Origin: Deltaproteobacteria bacterium
GTDB taxonomy: Bacteria; Desulfobacterota; GWC2-55-46
Reading direction: 5' to 3'
Assembly: GCA_016218105.1 (NCBI GenBank)
Contig: JACRET010000001.1
Location: forward strand, 1-64,000
Length of the DNA: 64,000 nucleotides
Made by a program: the position numbers and the translations under genes. Below, one piece after another: positions 10,187-19,750 of this stretch; position 1 is the stretch's first letter; every line of letters starts with the position of its first letter. The notes beneath the pieces were generated by a model, which ran no database searches, was not told the origin of the DNA, and saw only the letters and a list, made by a program, of their open reading frames with translations.

Positions 10187-12408
10187 ACGGTTGCCGCCTT
10201 GATCGGGAGCTCTATGACAAAACGCGTTCCGCTTGGGGTGTTGTCTTTCACCCTGATATAGCCGTTATGGTCGGCTATGATATTGCTTACTATCGCCAGC
10301 CCAAGCCCCGTACCAGATCTCTTTGTAGAGAAGTACGGCTCAAAGAGCCTCTGTTTCACTTCAGCGGATATTCCGGCCCCGTTGTCTATCACCTCAAGCC
10401 GCGCCAGCTGAAGCTCTTCCAGATAGAGCGTCTCCACCCTGACCTCGCCGTTATCATCGACAGCGGCGATAGCGTTGTCTATCAGGTTTATCAGCACTCT
10501 TTTGATCTGATCCCTGTCTATGTCAAGGATCGGGAGATTGCTGTCCGTTACCTCACCGAAGCTGACATTCCTCTGTCCCGCCTTGTAGAAAGATACCGTC
10601 TCGTTTACTATCTCTTTAAGATCATTGGGCGACGGGTTTGACGCAGGCATCCTGGCGAAGCTTGAGAACTCGTTGACCAGCGTTTTAAGCTCGTCCACCT
10701 GCCTTATTATAGTGGTCGTGCACTCATCGAAAACATTACCATCTTCCTGAAACTTATCAAGGTATTTCTTCCTTAGCCTCTGCGCGGAAAGCTTTATCGG
10801 GGTGAGCGGGTTTTTTATCTCGTGGGCTATGCGTCTGGCGACCTCTTTCCACGCGAACATCCTCTGTGTCTTCAGAAGATGCGTCAGGTCGTCAAGGACG
10901 GCGACCATGCCCAAATAGTTGCCTGATTCGTCCTTGAGCGCGTTCAGGTTTACGAGCACGGTCATTACCTTTTCGCTAAGCTCGACTTTCATCTGCCGCT
11001 CCAGGGACTCGGCCCCCATCTCGTTCATCACCCGGATCATTTCCCTGAAGACCTCCCTGTCCTCCTGCCTCAAGACCTCCTTGTAGGATTTGCCCATGGC
11101 GTAATCTTCATCGGTGCCGAGTATCTCAGCCGCCACCCTGTTTAAAGATACTATCCTTCCGAGCTTGTCTATCGATATGACGCCGGCAGGGATGTTGCCG
11201 AGGACTATCTCTATATAACGCCTCCTCTGATCGAGCTCGGTGTTGGTGCGCCTGAGATCAAGGTTCGCGGCCTCAAGCTTTGTCTTGCCTGCCTTCAGGT
11301 CCTCAGTCATCCTGTTAAAAGACGTTACCAAGAGCCCTATCTCGTCTTTTGAGTCTGATTTTATCCTGTAATCAAGATTTCCGCTCGCTACGGCATGAGT
11401 CCCTTCCGCAAGCTCATGTATCGGCACGGTTATCTCTTTGGCCAGATACCTCCCGATCCATATGGAGAAAAAAACAATGAGCAGCGTGATTATAAGGAGT
11501 ATCGTAAAATAACTTATTTTTACGGGGTTTTTAAGGAGCTTCAGCTGTTTATACCCTTCGAACGCGTTTGATATCTCCTTCATTTTATCTATAAGGCTTC
11601 GGGGCACATAATAGCTTACGGCTACCACCCCAATGGATCTGTCAGGGTCTGACGGCGATGGTATGGGGGCGATCCCTCTCACCACGTCCCCTACCTGCAG
11701 TGTCTGGACAAACCCGGAGGCCTCACCCCGCAGAGCCTTTATCAAGGACTCCCTGTCGATGTCAGGGACGGTTGTCCTGTTGATCTTGCTTGAAATGGAA
11801 TACGCTAGCCTCTTGCCGTCCGCCGAGTAGACCTCGATAGTGGAAAAATCGTTGTCGCCGACTTTAATATCTATGAATGTCTGGAGACGGTCACTGTTTA
11901 AGCCGTAGCCTTCCCGGACAGAGGCGACGGCCACGGCGCGCGCGCCCGATTCGACCCTTTCCGTCATATCCTTGTAATAATTCTGCGCGAGCTCAAGGGA
12001 TTCCTGAAGCGAATCCTCTATCTTTATCCCGAACCATCCGTCTATTGACCTGTTTATGAACCCTATTACCACGAAGAAAAGCAGGAATGTGGGGACGATG
12101 GTAAGGGTTACGAAAGAGGAAATAAGCTTCGTCATGAGCTTCGAGCCCATGACCTTCCTCTTTCTTTCCATGTATATCTTGACCGTATTCCTTATGACCA
12201 GGAATATCAGGAGGATCAGGAGGATTATGTTTATGTTTATAAGGCCTAAAAGGAAGATGTTCGTGGCGATCGGCACGTCGCCGCTTATGACGGAGATGTG
12301 CGATTCGATGTACGTTAGAAGGATAATGGCGGGGACGACCACCAGGATAATAAGGAACTCGCGGCGGCGCCTCTTCTGTTCAGCTTCTAACTTCTGTGTA
12401 TCGTTCAT
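10183..12408 (-). CDS. ntrY: Sensor histidine kinase, NtrY-like (TMs, HAMP, PAS, HisKA, HATPase)
   Basis: VARRIAHEIKNPLTPIKLSAQRLRKKY H-box typical of NtrY; LFEPYFSTKRSGTGLGLAIV. Confidence 0.9.
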   Translation of the reverse strand: MNDTQKLEAEQKRRRREFLIILVVVPAIILLTYIESHISVISGDVPIATNIFLLGLININIILLILLIFLVIRNTVKIYMERKRKVMGSKLMTKLISSFVTLTIVPTFLLFFVVIGFINRSIDGWFGIKIEDSLQESLELAQNYYKDMTERVESGARAVAVASVREGYGLNSDRLQTFIDIKVGDNDFSTIEVYSADGKRLAYSISSKINRTTVPDIDRESLIKALRGEASGFVQTLQVGDVVRGIAPIPSPSDPDRSIGVVAVSYYVPRSLIDKMKEISNAFEGYKQLKLLKNPVKISYFTILLIITLLIVFFSIWIGRYLAKEITVPIHELAEGTHAVASGNLDYRIKSDSKDEIGLLVTSFNRMTEDLKAGKTKLEAANLDLRRTNTELDQRRRYIEIVLGNIPAGVISIDKLGRIVSLNRVAAEILGTDEDYAMGKSYKEVLRQEDREVFREMIRVMNEMGAESLERQMKVELSEKVMTVLVNLNALKDESGNYLGMVAVLDDLTHLLKTQRMFAWKEVARRIAHEIKNPLTPIKLSAQRLRKKYLDKFQEDGNVFDECTTTIIRQVDELKTLVNEFSSFARMPASNPSPNDLKEIVNETVSFYKAGQRNVSFGEVTDSNLPILDIDRDQIKRVLINLIDNAIAAVDDNGEVRVETLYLEELQLARLEVIDNGAGISAEVKQRLFEPYFSTKRSGTGLGLAIVSNIIADHNGYIRVKDNTPSGTRFVIELPIKAATV

Positions 12409-12476
12409 ATATTCCCGGTATTAAAACCCTCGTATCCCAGAAGGTTGCTGAAAAAATCAAAATCACATTCAGGCTG

Positions 12477-13040
12477 CTAGGGCGAAAACCTGTATGTATA
12501 CCACCCAGTCTCAAAGTCCCACAGCTTTAAGAAAAAGAACATGTAATTAAGAAGCGGCGGCATGTCAACCGTACGGAGCTCTGCCATTACCCTCAGATCA
12601 TACTGCTCGCCCTGCGCCAGGTGCGCCGGGGTTATGGCGATCGAGTTTCCGGTCACCATGAGCCTTTTCATCTCCCCCGCATCCTTTGTCCTGAGGCCTA
12701 TATCCCCGGTCTCATCTAGGCTTATATCGTACTCCTCTTTGAGCGTATCGTATTTAACGGTATGCTTAAACTCCCATCTGCCGACATCTTCGTTGAACCA
12801 GACGCTATTTACCTTCTCAAGCTCTACTATAAAGGTGAACGAAGTAGGCAGTCCGCTCGCGATGGCCTCCTCTATCTCCTTTGTAAAGGCGTCCCTTACC
12901 TGAAAAGAGACCTTGAGGTTCGGGGAGAGGGTTACCTTGACATCATCTATCCTGGCATCAGGCCTTAAAGCTTCCGCATATCCTTTTGAGGGCAGGAAGA
13001 TAATAAAAAAGAGCATCAGGTATTTTGTCAGTTTCTTCAT
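12477..13040 (-). CDS. DUF4390-like secreted protein
   Basis: Signal peptide; position upstream of ntrYX, a known DUF4390 context; FETGWYTYRFSP C-terminus. Confidence 0.7.
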   Translation of the reverse strand: MKKLTKYLMLFFIIFLPSKGYAEALRPDARIDDVKVTLSPNLKVSFQVRDAFTKEIEEAIASGLPTSFTFIVELEKVNSVWFNEDVGRWEFKHTVKYDTLKEEYDISLDETGDIGLRTKDAGEMKRLMVTGNSIAITPAHLAQGEQYDLRVMAELRTVDMPPLLNYMFFFLKLWDFETGWYTYRFSP

Positions 13041-13303
13041 GGCCGTTAAAATCCGATGGATTCCGGGGCCTCAGGGAAAGCCCGATTGTTTACCTGAAAG
13101 ATTTGCTCGAAAATCTTTGAAATTTAAAGGAAATGGACTCAAAAAATATAACGAATTTCGGCCAAAAAAGCAAGAACGTATGCGCACCGGAGCCATCTCC
13201 ATATCGATTGCGGATGTCTTATGTGATTCTAATAATTCCTTAACCTCCGGGATATTAATATTAAACAGGCGACAATCCCGTAAGAAAGGAATAATTATTT
13301 ATA

Positions 13304-14020
13304 ATGGAAGCTCTAGAGGAACGTGCCCGGTTGTTAACGGATGCGGCGGCTGACATTCATGCAGTACCAGTACCAGAATCTTTGAGAAAGCGCATGAGGG
13401 AGATACACGACGGCGTCCCTCCGGATTATTACGATAGATCTATGGCCGAGAACCCATTTCAGAGGTTCTGGCATACAAGCAGGATAAAGGCTATCGCGGG
13501 CCTCCTTAAAGGCGAAGACGCCAAAATGCTAGATATCGGCTGCGGCGGGGGGACTCTCCTTGACAAGATAAGCGGCAGGGCAGCGCTAAACTGGTCGGCG
13601 GGAGTGGACGCGTCTTTCGGGGCTATTAACTACGCGAACACAGCGCACAAAGGTCCAAAGTTCCTCTGCGCTGATTTTTATGAACTGCCGTTTAAGAACT
13701 CGACATTCGGGCTTATCAGCGCCATTGAGGTCCTTGAGCACCTGCATGAGCCTGAAAAGGCGCTGGTAGAGCTGAACAGGTGCCTTACCAGGGGCGGGAA
13801 GATACTTATACTTGTTCCCAATGAGAACAACCTGCTCTTCCGGGTCATCTGGTTTTTCTGGACAAAGGGAAAAGGCAAGGTCTGGAAGGAAGCCCATGTC
13901 CAGAAGTTTACGGGCAGGAGCCTTGAAGGGCTCTTAAATGCAACTGGGTTCGAGGTAACCAAAAAAAAGAAGTTCCTGCTCGGTATGCTGATGGCTATGA
14001 AGGGGGTTAAAAAGGATTAG
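13304..14020 (+). CDS. Class I SAM-dependent methyltransferase
   Basis: AKMLDIGCGGGTLLDKISG, LISAIEVLEHLHEPEKAL, GGKILILVPNE. Confidence 0.9.
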   Translation: MEALEERARLLTDAAADIHAVPVPESLRKRMREIHDGVPPDYYDRSMAENPFQRFWHTSRIKAIAGLLKGEDAKMLDIGCGGGTLLDKISGRAALNWSAGVDASFGAINYANTAHKGPKFLCADFYELPFKNSTFGLISAIEVLEHLHEPEKALVELNRCLTRGGKILILVPNENNLLFRVIWFFWTKGKGKVWKEAHVQKFTGRSLEGLLNATGFEVTKKKKFLLGMLMAMKGVKKD

Positions 14021-14084
14021 CGTTTTTTCAACAGAATAAACCTCCCCACAAAATTCAGGGTATCAGAAAGCGTCTTTATTTTTT

Positions 14085-14225
14085 TTTAGAAAATACCAGG
14101 TGTACTGCGGAGCGAGCATAAAGGAGGCGAACGTCCGGGCTTCATTTCTATCGCAGGGTGAGAGCCGACAGGGTGCGGAGCAATACCCCGAGAGCGCGCG
14201 GAAGTGTATCGGCTCTATGAGAGAA
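14085..14225 (+). repeat. Dispersed structured repeat family R1, copy C (between convergent genes)
   Basis: GGAGCGAGCATAAAGGAGGCGAACGTCCGGGCTTCATTTC..GAGAGCCGACAG..GCGGAGCAATACCCCGAGAGCGCGCGGAA matches copies A/B. Confidence 0.65.
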
Positions 14226-14244
14226 TAAGCCCTGCGGTCAGGGA

Positions 14245-15876
14245 CTATCTAATCCTCGCCTTTTTCTTGATCCCAACCTGCGCCCTGGCTTTCTCAAGAT
14301 TCGTCAGAGCTATCTTTGACGACGGGTCCAAACCCAAAACCTTCTCAAATTCGGCAGCCGCCAGATCAAACCTTCCCATCTCGGCATATGCTATCCCCAA
14401 AGCGTTATACGCCTCGGAAAAATCAGGTTTTAATTCAACCGCCATCAGAAGCTCGGCTACCGCGCTATCTAGCCTGCGGCTCTTGATATACAGCGAGCCG
14501 AGTTCGTAATGGAGTATATGATTGCCGTTTGAGAGCGCTGTAGCCGCTTGAAGTTCCCTGATGGCGCCCTCGGTGTCGCCGGCCCTTAAATAAGCGTGCC
14601 CAAGGTTCGCGTGAGGGATGGGAGAGTCAGGCGCGCCCTTTACCATAGCGGCATAAAAAGTCACGTCATCCCCCCATACACGGTTGCGCTGTATGGTAAG
14701 CACCCCGAGGACTATGATCACTGCGGCCGCGGCATACGGGACAAACCTGCTCAATATCTTTTCCTTCAAGAGTGAATTGAATACGAGCCCCAGGAATATC
14801 GAGAAGCCTATGGAAGGTATATAGAGGTATCTTTCGGCTATCGAGAACTCGCCCAGAGTGCCGATATTGAGCACAGGCAGCAGTGAAACAAAGGTCCAGA
14901 GGATCGAGAACGCATGCAGCCTTTTGTCCCTGGCGAGGTAAAATAAGACCCCTGCCCCGGATATCAGAAGGAGCAGAAATGCCAGAATAACCCTTACGCT
15001 CAAACCTGTCTGCCAGAATATACTGTAATATGCCTTGAGCGGGTAAGGAAAGAAAAGTAGCCTTATGTAGTCGAATACGGCTACAGAGGATGTAAACGCC
15101 AGGGTAATGAAATCCGCCTTAAGCTTGTGCTGCCCCGTAAAGGAACTGAGGCCAAATACCCTGAAAACAATATAAAGCGCCAGTATTATAAAATAAGGCG
15201 CCACCCTGACAAGCCGCCTCCCCCACTTTTCAAAGAACCAGGCGTAGATGGCGAGGAGTATGGGCATTGTGACCGCCATCTCCTTTGAAAGGAGCGCCAG
15301 CATGAAAAAAAACATTGAGAGTATGTCCCTTAAACCGAAGCCCCTGCCGAACTGCTTGTAACCCGGTTCCGGGTGAAAGGCAAAGAGCTGAAAGGAAAGG
15401 AGAAGGAAAAAGGCGCAGAGGAGATCGACCCGCGCCGATATGAACGTAACGGACTCAGTATGTACCGGGTGCACCGCGAAGACAGCCGCCGCTATAAAGG
15501 AGGTTATCCGCTCTTCGGTCAGCTTTAACGCAAAGACGAATACAAGGATCGTGTTCAGAAAATGGACTATCACGTTCGTCAGGTGAAACCCGAACGGGTT
15601 CAAGCCCCATATCCTGTAGTCGAGCATCGAAAGGATGGTGTGGAGCGGCCTGTAAAAACTCCGGAACGCGTCGTTATCCACACGAAGGCCCCATAGCCTG
15701 GGGCTGAAGGCTGAGAGGACGCTCTCCAACCCGCCTTTTATGCCGGTGTTGTAAAGGACGAGAGTTTTATCGTCCCACATGAACGGCGTAAAGAGGGCGT
15801 TGTAGTATACAACGGCCACAAAGAGCCCCAAAAGGGCTATCGCGTAAATGTTTTTATAAAATAGGTCGCGAAGCAT
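14245..15876 (-). CDS. TMTC/GT-C-like integral membrane protein with C-terminal TPRs
   Basis: Multiple TMs, FMWDDKTLVLYN, NPFGFHLTNVIVHFLNT, then TPR repeats (ALGIAYAEMGRFDLAAAEFEKVLGLDP). Confidence 0.85.
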   Translation of the reverse strand: MLRDLFYKNIYAIALLGLFVAVVYYNALFTPFMWDDKTLVLYNTGIKGGLESVLSAFSPRLWGLRVDNDAFRSFYRPLHTILSMLDYRIWGLNPFGFHLTNVIVHFLNTILVFVFALKLTEERITSFIAAAVFAVHPVHTESVTFISARVDLLCAFFLLLSFQLFAFHPEPGYKQFGRGFGLRDILSMFFFMLALLSKEMAVTMPILLAIYAWFFEKWGRRLVRVAPYFIILALYIVFRVFGLSSFTGQHKLKADFITLAFTSSVAVFDYIRLLFFPYPLKAYYSIFWQTGLSVRVILAFLLLLISGAGVLFYLARDKRLHAFSILWTFVSLLPVLNIGTLGEFSIAERYLYIPSIGFSIFLGLVFNSLLKEKILSRFVPYAAAAVIIVLGVLTIQRNRVWGDDVTFYAAMVKGAPDSPIPHANLGHAYLRAGDTEGAIRELQAATALSNGNHILHYELGSLYIKSRRLDSAVAELLMAVELKPDFSEAYNALGIAYAEMGRFDLAAAEFEKVLGLDPSSKIALTNLEKARAQVGIKKKARIR

Positions 15877-15891
15877 ACGGCAGAAAAGTCC

Positions 15892-16620
15892 TTAGCCTTT
15901 CCTTAATCCAAGCTTACGAAAAATAGATTCAAAGCGCAACCGCCATACAGTGAGCACGGCCTCTCTCACTATATGCCCGGACATCTTGGAAACTCCCGAA
16001 TACCTTCCCCAGAATATGACCGATATCTCGCCTATCCTGAACCCCTTTGAATGCGCGTTGAAGTTCATCTCTATCTGGAAGGCGTATCCGTTGCTGTGTA
16101 TCCTGTCGAGATCGATCGACTCAAGAACCTTTCTCTTGAAGCACTTGAAGCCGGCGGTATTGTCGAATGTCCTGAGGCCCGTCACAAGCCTTGCGTATAC
16201 GTTGCCGAAATAACTTAACAGGAGCCTCGGAAGAGGCCAGTTTACGACGCTGATCCCGTTGGCGTATCTGGACCCTATTACCATATCGAACTCATTCATC
16301 TTCTCAAGGAACCTCGGGAGGTCCTTGTAATCATGCGAATGGTCCGCGTCCATCTCGAAGATATAATCCGCCTTCTCTTTAAGTGCGTATTTAAAGCCGG
16401 CGATGTAGGCGGAGCCAAGCCCCATCTTCCCCGGACGCTCAAGGAGCATAACCCGGCTGTCATCTTTTCTCAACGACCGCGCGACATCGGCTGTCCTGTC
16501 GGGAGAGTTATCATCTACAACAAGCACATGAAATTCTTTCCCAAGCCCCAATATCTTCGGCACCAATATGCGTATATTTTCAGCCTCGTTATAGGTAGGG
16601 ATTATTACAATGATCTTCAT
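15892..16620 (-). CDS. Polyprenol-monophosphomannose synthase-like GT2
   Basis: MKIIVIIPTYNEAENIRILVPKIL, VVDDNSPDRTADVARSL, FEMDADHSHDYKDLPRFL; start trimmed to MKIIVI. Confidence 0.9.
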   Translation of the reverse strand: MKIIVIIPTYNEAENIRILVPKILGLGKEFHVLVVDDNSPDRTADVARSLRKDDSRVMLLERPGKMGLGSAYIAGFKYALKEKADYIFEMDADHSHDYKDLPRFLEKMNEFDMVIGSRYANGISVVNWPLPRLLLSYFGNVYARLVTGLRTFDNTAGFKCFKRKVLESIDLDRIHSNGYAFQIEMNFNAHSKGFRIGEISVIFWGRYSGVSKMSGHIVREAVLTVWRLRFESIFRKLGLRKG

Positions 16621-17051
16621 GAAAAAGCCGGTGAACCTGATAAATTTAGCAAAACTTTTGGCAGGAACTTTCACAGGGCAGGCAGAGGCCTCATACCGCC
16701 CCTCTGATTCTGTCTGTAAATACCTTTCTTATATCACCATTTTGTTTAGAAAATCAATCGCAATCTGGGATTTGAAGGGTTGGCCGGAACACCGAGTTTT
16801 CAAAGCTGGTTCGGATATTATGCTTAAAACCATTTAAATTTCAAAAATACAACTGTGATTTTTTTAAGGGAGCTCGCTCGATAGCGAACGGAGCAATGGG
16901 CAGAGGTATAGCGCGCAAATAGGCTTTTGCAAAACATAGGAAGACGCGGGATAAGACTAAAAAAGATCGATCTCACTAAAGGATAAAATTTTGATGTCGG
17001 AGCGGTGGAGGAAATTATGGGGGGAAACGATTGAAAGGTATACCTGATAAC

Positions 17052-17375
17052 TTAACTGTAATGCTGTTTTTTGTTCCAGAGCCGTTTTAACCCGGCCTTT
17101 ATAAGCTCTTTTCTCAGCTTTTTCCTGAGCTCGGATTCATCGACCTTGAACTTGAACGCCTTCTTGCCGTTTATAAAAACAGTGGGGATATCTTCATTGA
17201 ACCTTCGCAGCAGGTCCTCATTAGCGTCTATATCGACTTCTTTAAACTGAAAAGGTATATCAGCCCCTACCCTGTCGATTATATCCTTTACGTCCCTGCA
17301 CAAAACGCAATCCTTCGCGGAGTCGCAGAGCGTGCAGTCTTTTCTAGCGTAGACTTCTATTAGAAGCTTCGTCAT
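17052..17375 (-). CDS. Glutaredoxin-like (DUF836-type) thioredoxin-fold protein
   Basis: EVYARKDCTLCDSAKDCVLCRDVKDIIDRV...IPTVFINGKKAFKFKVDESEL. Confidence 0.8.
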   Translation of the reverse strand: MTKLLIEVYARKDCTLCDSAKDCVLCRDVKDIIDRVGADIPFQFKEVDIDANEDLLRRFNEDIPTVFINGKKAFKFKVDESELRKKLRKELIKAGLKRLWNKKQHYS

Positions 17376-17433
17376 AGGGGTGTAGAGCCGAGTCTCTTTC
17401 CATTTAAAAGCCGGCCCCAGGTCGCCCCGGAAG

Positions 17434-18168
17434 CTAGCTTATGCTCGGAATCAAATTGTTCAGGTACCCCCCTATAATACCAAGAGAGTTTGAAAAAATC
17501 AAGACCCCAGTTATTATAAGGAAAATACCGGTCACAATCGATATGACCCTCATGTGCTTCTTTAATCTGCTGAAGTGCTTGAGGAAGGTATTGATGCCTA
17601 TGGATGTCAGGAAAAACGGGATCGCAAGCCCGGCGGAATATGCGACGAAAAGTATCATGCCCGACCAGGCGCTCTCGGATGTGGCCGCCACCGCGAATAT
17701 GGCGGAAAGGATCGGCCCGATGCAGGGCGTCCATCCAGCGGCAAAGCCGATGCCGACCAGGAACGAACCTAAAAGACCTGTCGGCCTGCTGCGGCTGAAA
17801 AAATCGAGCCGCTTGTCCTTTTGAAGGAATCCGAAGTTGACAACGCCTGTGATATGAACGCCCAGCAGCACTATCACGATTCCGCCTAACTGCCTTATCG
17901 CGTCCTGGTATTGCATAAAGACGGAACCTAGAAGCTGCGCGGAGGAGCCTAGTATAACGATAAATACCGTAGAGAAGCCAAGGATGAACATCAGGGAGTT
18001 TTTGATTACTATCCTTTTTACCCTGGCGTCGTTGTCATTTGTAAGCTGCTCAAAGGATATGCCGGTAACGAACGAAACGTAAGAGGGTACGAGCGGGAGT
18101 ACGCATGGAGAAACAAACGAGAGCAGGCCGCCCAGAAAAGCCAGCGGTATGCTTACTTCTGTAGTCAT
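17434..18168 (-). CDS. ccdA: Cytochrome c biogenesis protein CcdA
   Basis: LAFLGGLLSFVSPCVLPLVPSYVSFVTG, GFAAGWTPCIGPILSAI; 6 TM. Confidence 0.95.
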   Translation of the reverse strand: MTTEVSIPLAFLGGLLSFVSPCVLPLVPSYVSFVTGISFEQLTNDNDARVKRIVIKNSLMFILGFSTVFIVILGSSAQLLGSVFMQYQDAIRQLGGIVIVLLGVHITGVVNFGFLQKDKRLDFFSRSRPTGLLGSFLVGIGFAAGWTPCIGPILSAIFAVAATSESAWSGMILFVAYSAGLAIPFFLTSIGINTFLKHFSRLKKHMRVISIVTGIFLIITGVLIFSNSLGIIGGYLNNLIPSIS

Positions 18169-18240
18169 TTCAAGCCTCCTTCCATTAGGCGGTGCAGTTG
18201 GACCATTTTAACAGGGGCACATTAAGGCAGGATTAGAGCC

Positions 18241-18843
18241 TTATTTGCCCCTGACGGTCTTGTACGCCTCTTTGGGCTTTGGCCCGTTCTTGATGAGTTC
18301 AACTATCACCCTGTATGAGGCGGGGTCTGACCAGTCCCTCGGGCCCCAGACCTTCTCGGCGATATTGCCGTTCTGGTCTATGATAAAGGTTTCAGGCACG
18401 CCGGTGGTCTTGTAAGTCTCTTTTATGCTGCCTTTCCTGTCATGGAGTATCGTGAAGGTCAGGCCGTATTTCTGCGCGTACTTGGCGACGACCTCGGGGC
18501 CATCCTTGTCAACGCTTACCGCAACTATCTCGAACGGCTGTCCGGCAAACCCCTGATAGAGCGCCTGCATCGAGGGCATTTCCTCTTCGCAGGGCTTGCA
18601 CCATGTCGCCCAGAAGTTGAGGAACACGACCTTGCCCCTGAACTCCTTAAGGCTCCTGGCCTTTCCTGAAAGATCCGGCAGGGTAAAGTCTATCGACTCG
18701 CTTCCGGCTACCACCGGCTCGAACTTGCGTTTCTGCCCGAGCACTATGAAAACCGCGACCGCTATGACTACCAGTACTATTACGGCCAGAGCCGCCTTTG
18801 GCAGCCCCTTTTCCTCTTTTTTATCGCTCATTCTTCCAGCCAT
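18241..18843 (-). CDS. TlpA/ResA-like thiol:disulfide oxidoreductase
   Basis: GKVVFLNFWATWCKPCEEEMPSMQALY, GVPETFIIDQNGNI; N-terminal TM. Confidence 0.93.
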   Translation of the reverse strand: MAGRMSDKKEEKGLPKAALAVIVLVVIAVAVFIVLGQKRKFEPVVAGSESIDFTLPDLSGKARSLKEFRGKVVFLNFWATWCKPCEEEMPSMQALYQGFAGQPFEIVAVSVDKDGPEVVAKYAQKYGLTFTILHDRKGSIKETYKTTGVPETFIIDQNGNIAEKVWGPRDWSDPASYRVIVELIKNGPKPKEAYKTVRGK

Positions 18844-18856
18844 TCTGTTTTATTTT

Positions 18857-19747
18857 TTATGAGGCGTAAGCGTGCAGGCCCGGCAAAATGAAGCTGACTC
18901 CCCAGTAGAGGAATATAACCGCTAAAAAGCCCGCGATGGAGATGTAAGCGGCCCTCTTCCCTCTCCAGCCCCTTGTAACCCTGGCGTGGAGGTATGCCGC
19001 GTATACAAACCATGTGATAAGCGACCAGGTCTCTTTCGGGTCCCAGCTCCAGTAAGAGCCCCAGGCGTAATTGGCCCATACGGCGCCGGAAACGATGCCA
19101 GTGGCGAGAAAGGGGAACCCCCATGCTATCGCCCTGTAGCTGAGCTCATCGAGCGTCCTCGCGTCAGGGAAGGCGCTCATGACGCCTCCGTCCTTGCCGC
19201 TCTCCTCAGACCTGTTCTTGAGGAGATATATGAGGCTCAGTCCGAATGATATGGCGAAACCCGCGTAGCCGATAAAAGTAGTGAAGACATGGAAATCCAG
19301 CCAGCCTATCGCGTACTTCTCAAGCCCTAACGGCCTTAAAGCGTCCATCATCCAGTGCCATTTATTCTGAAGCGCGGGGTTTAACGGCTCCGCGCTTTTA
19401 AACCTGTAGGGAAGCAGCGACGCCGAGAGCATGGCTAGGAACTCCAACCCCATGACAAAGGCGCCTATCGCCTTGAACTTGTGCTTGTACTCAAGGAGGA
19501 GATACCCGGCGTTGGTCGCCCAGACGAAAAGCATCATGGACTCCCATAGGTTGGAAAAGGGCGCGTGCCCCGATTCGCCCGCCCTGGTGACAAGTATCAT
19601 GGTGGTGGACATAAGGGCGATAAAGGACATGGCCGTGCCGGTCTGCCCGATCCATTTCTTCTTGAATAACCAGTGGCCGATATACAGAAGGGCCGTGATC
19701 AGGTAGAAAACAAATGAGAAAGTGAAAAACACCAAAGATAGAATCAT
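18857..19747 (-). CDS. ccsB: System II cytochrome c biogenesis protein CcsB/CcsA-like
   Basis: ANYAWGSYWSWDPKETWSLITWFVYAAYLHAR tryptophan-rich heme-handling motif. Confidence 0.93.
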   Translation of the reverse strand: MILSLVFFTFSFVFYLITALLYIGHWLFKKKWIGQTGTAMSFIALMSTTMILVTRAGESGHAPFSNLWESMMLFVWATNAGYLLLEYKHKFKAIGAFVMGLEFLAMLSASLLPYRFKSAEPLNPALQNKWHWMMDALRPLGLEKYAIGWLDFHVFTTFIGYAGFAISFGLSLIYLLKNRSEESGKDGGVMSAFPDARTLDELSYRAIAWGFPFLATGIVSGAVWANYAWGSYWSWDPKETWSLITWFVYAAYLHARVTRGWRGKRAAYISIAGFLAVIFLYWGVSFILPGLHAYAS

Positions 19748-19750
19748 CTC

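Noticed and set aside
12441-12476. Additional R2 copy abutting the DUF4390 stop
   Set aside because: CAGGCTG next to the stop and TTGCTGAAAAAATC are suggestive, but orientation and interior do not match; too weak.
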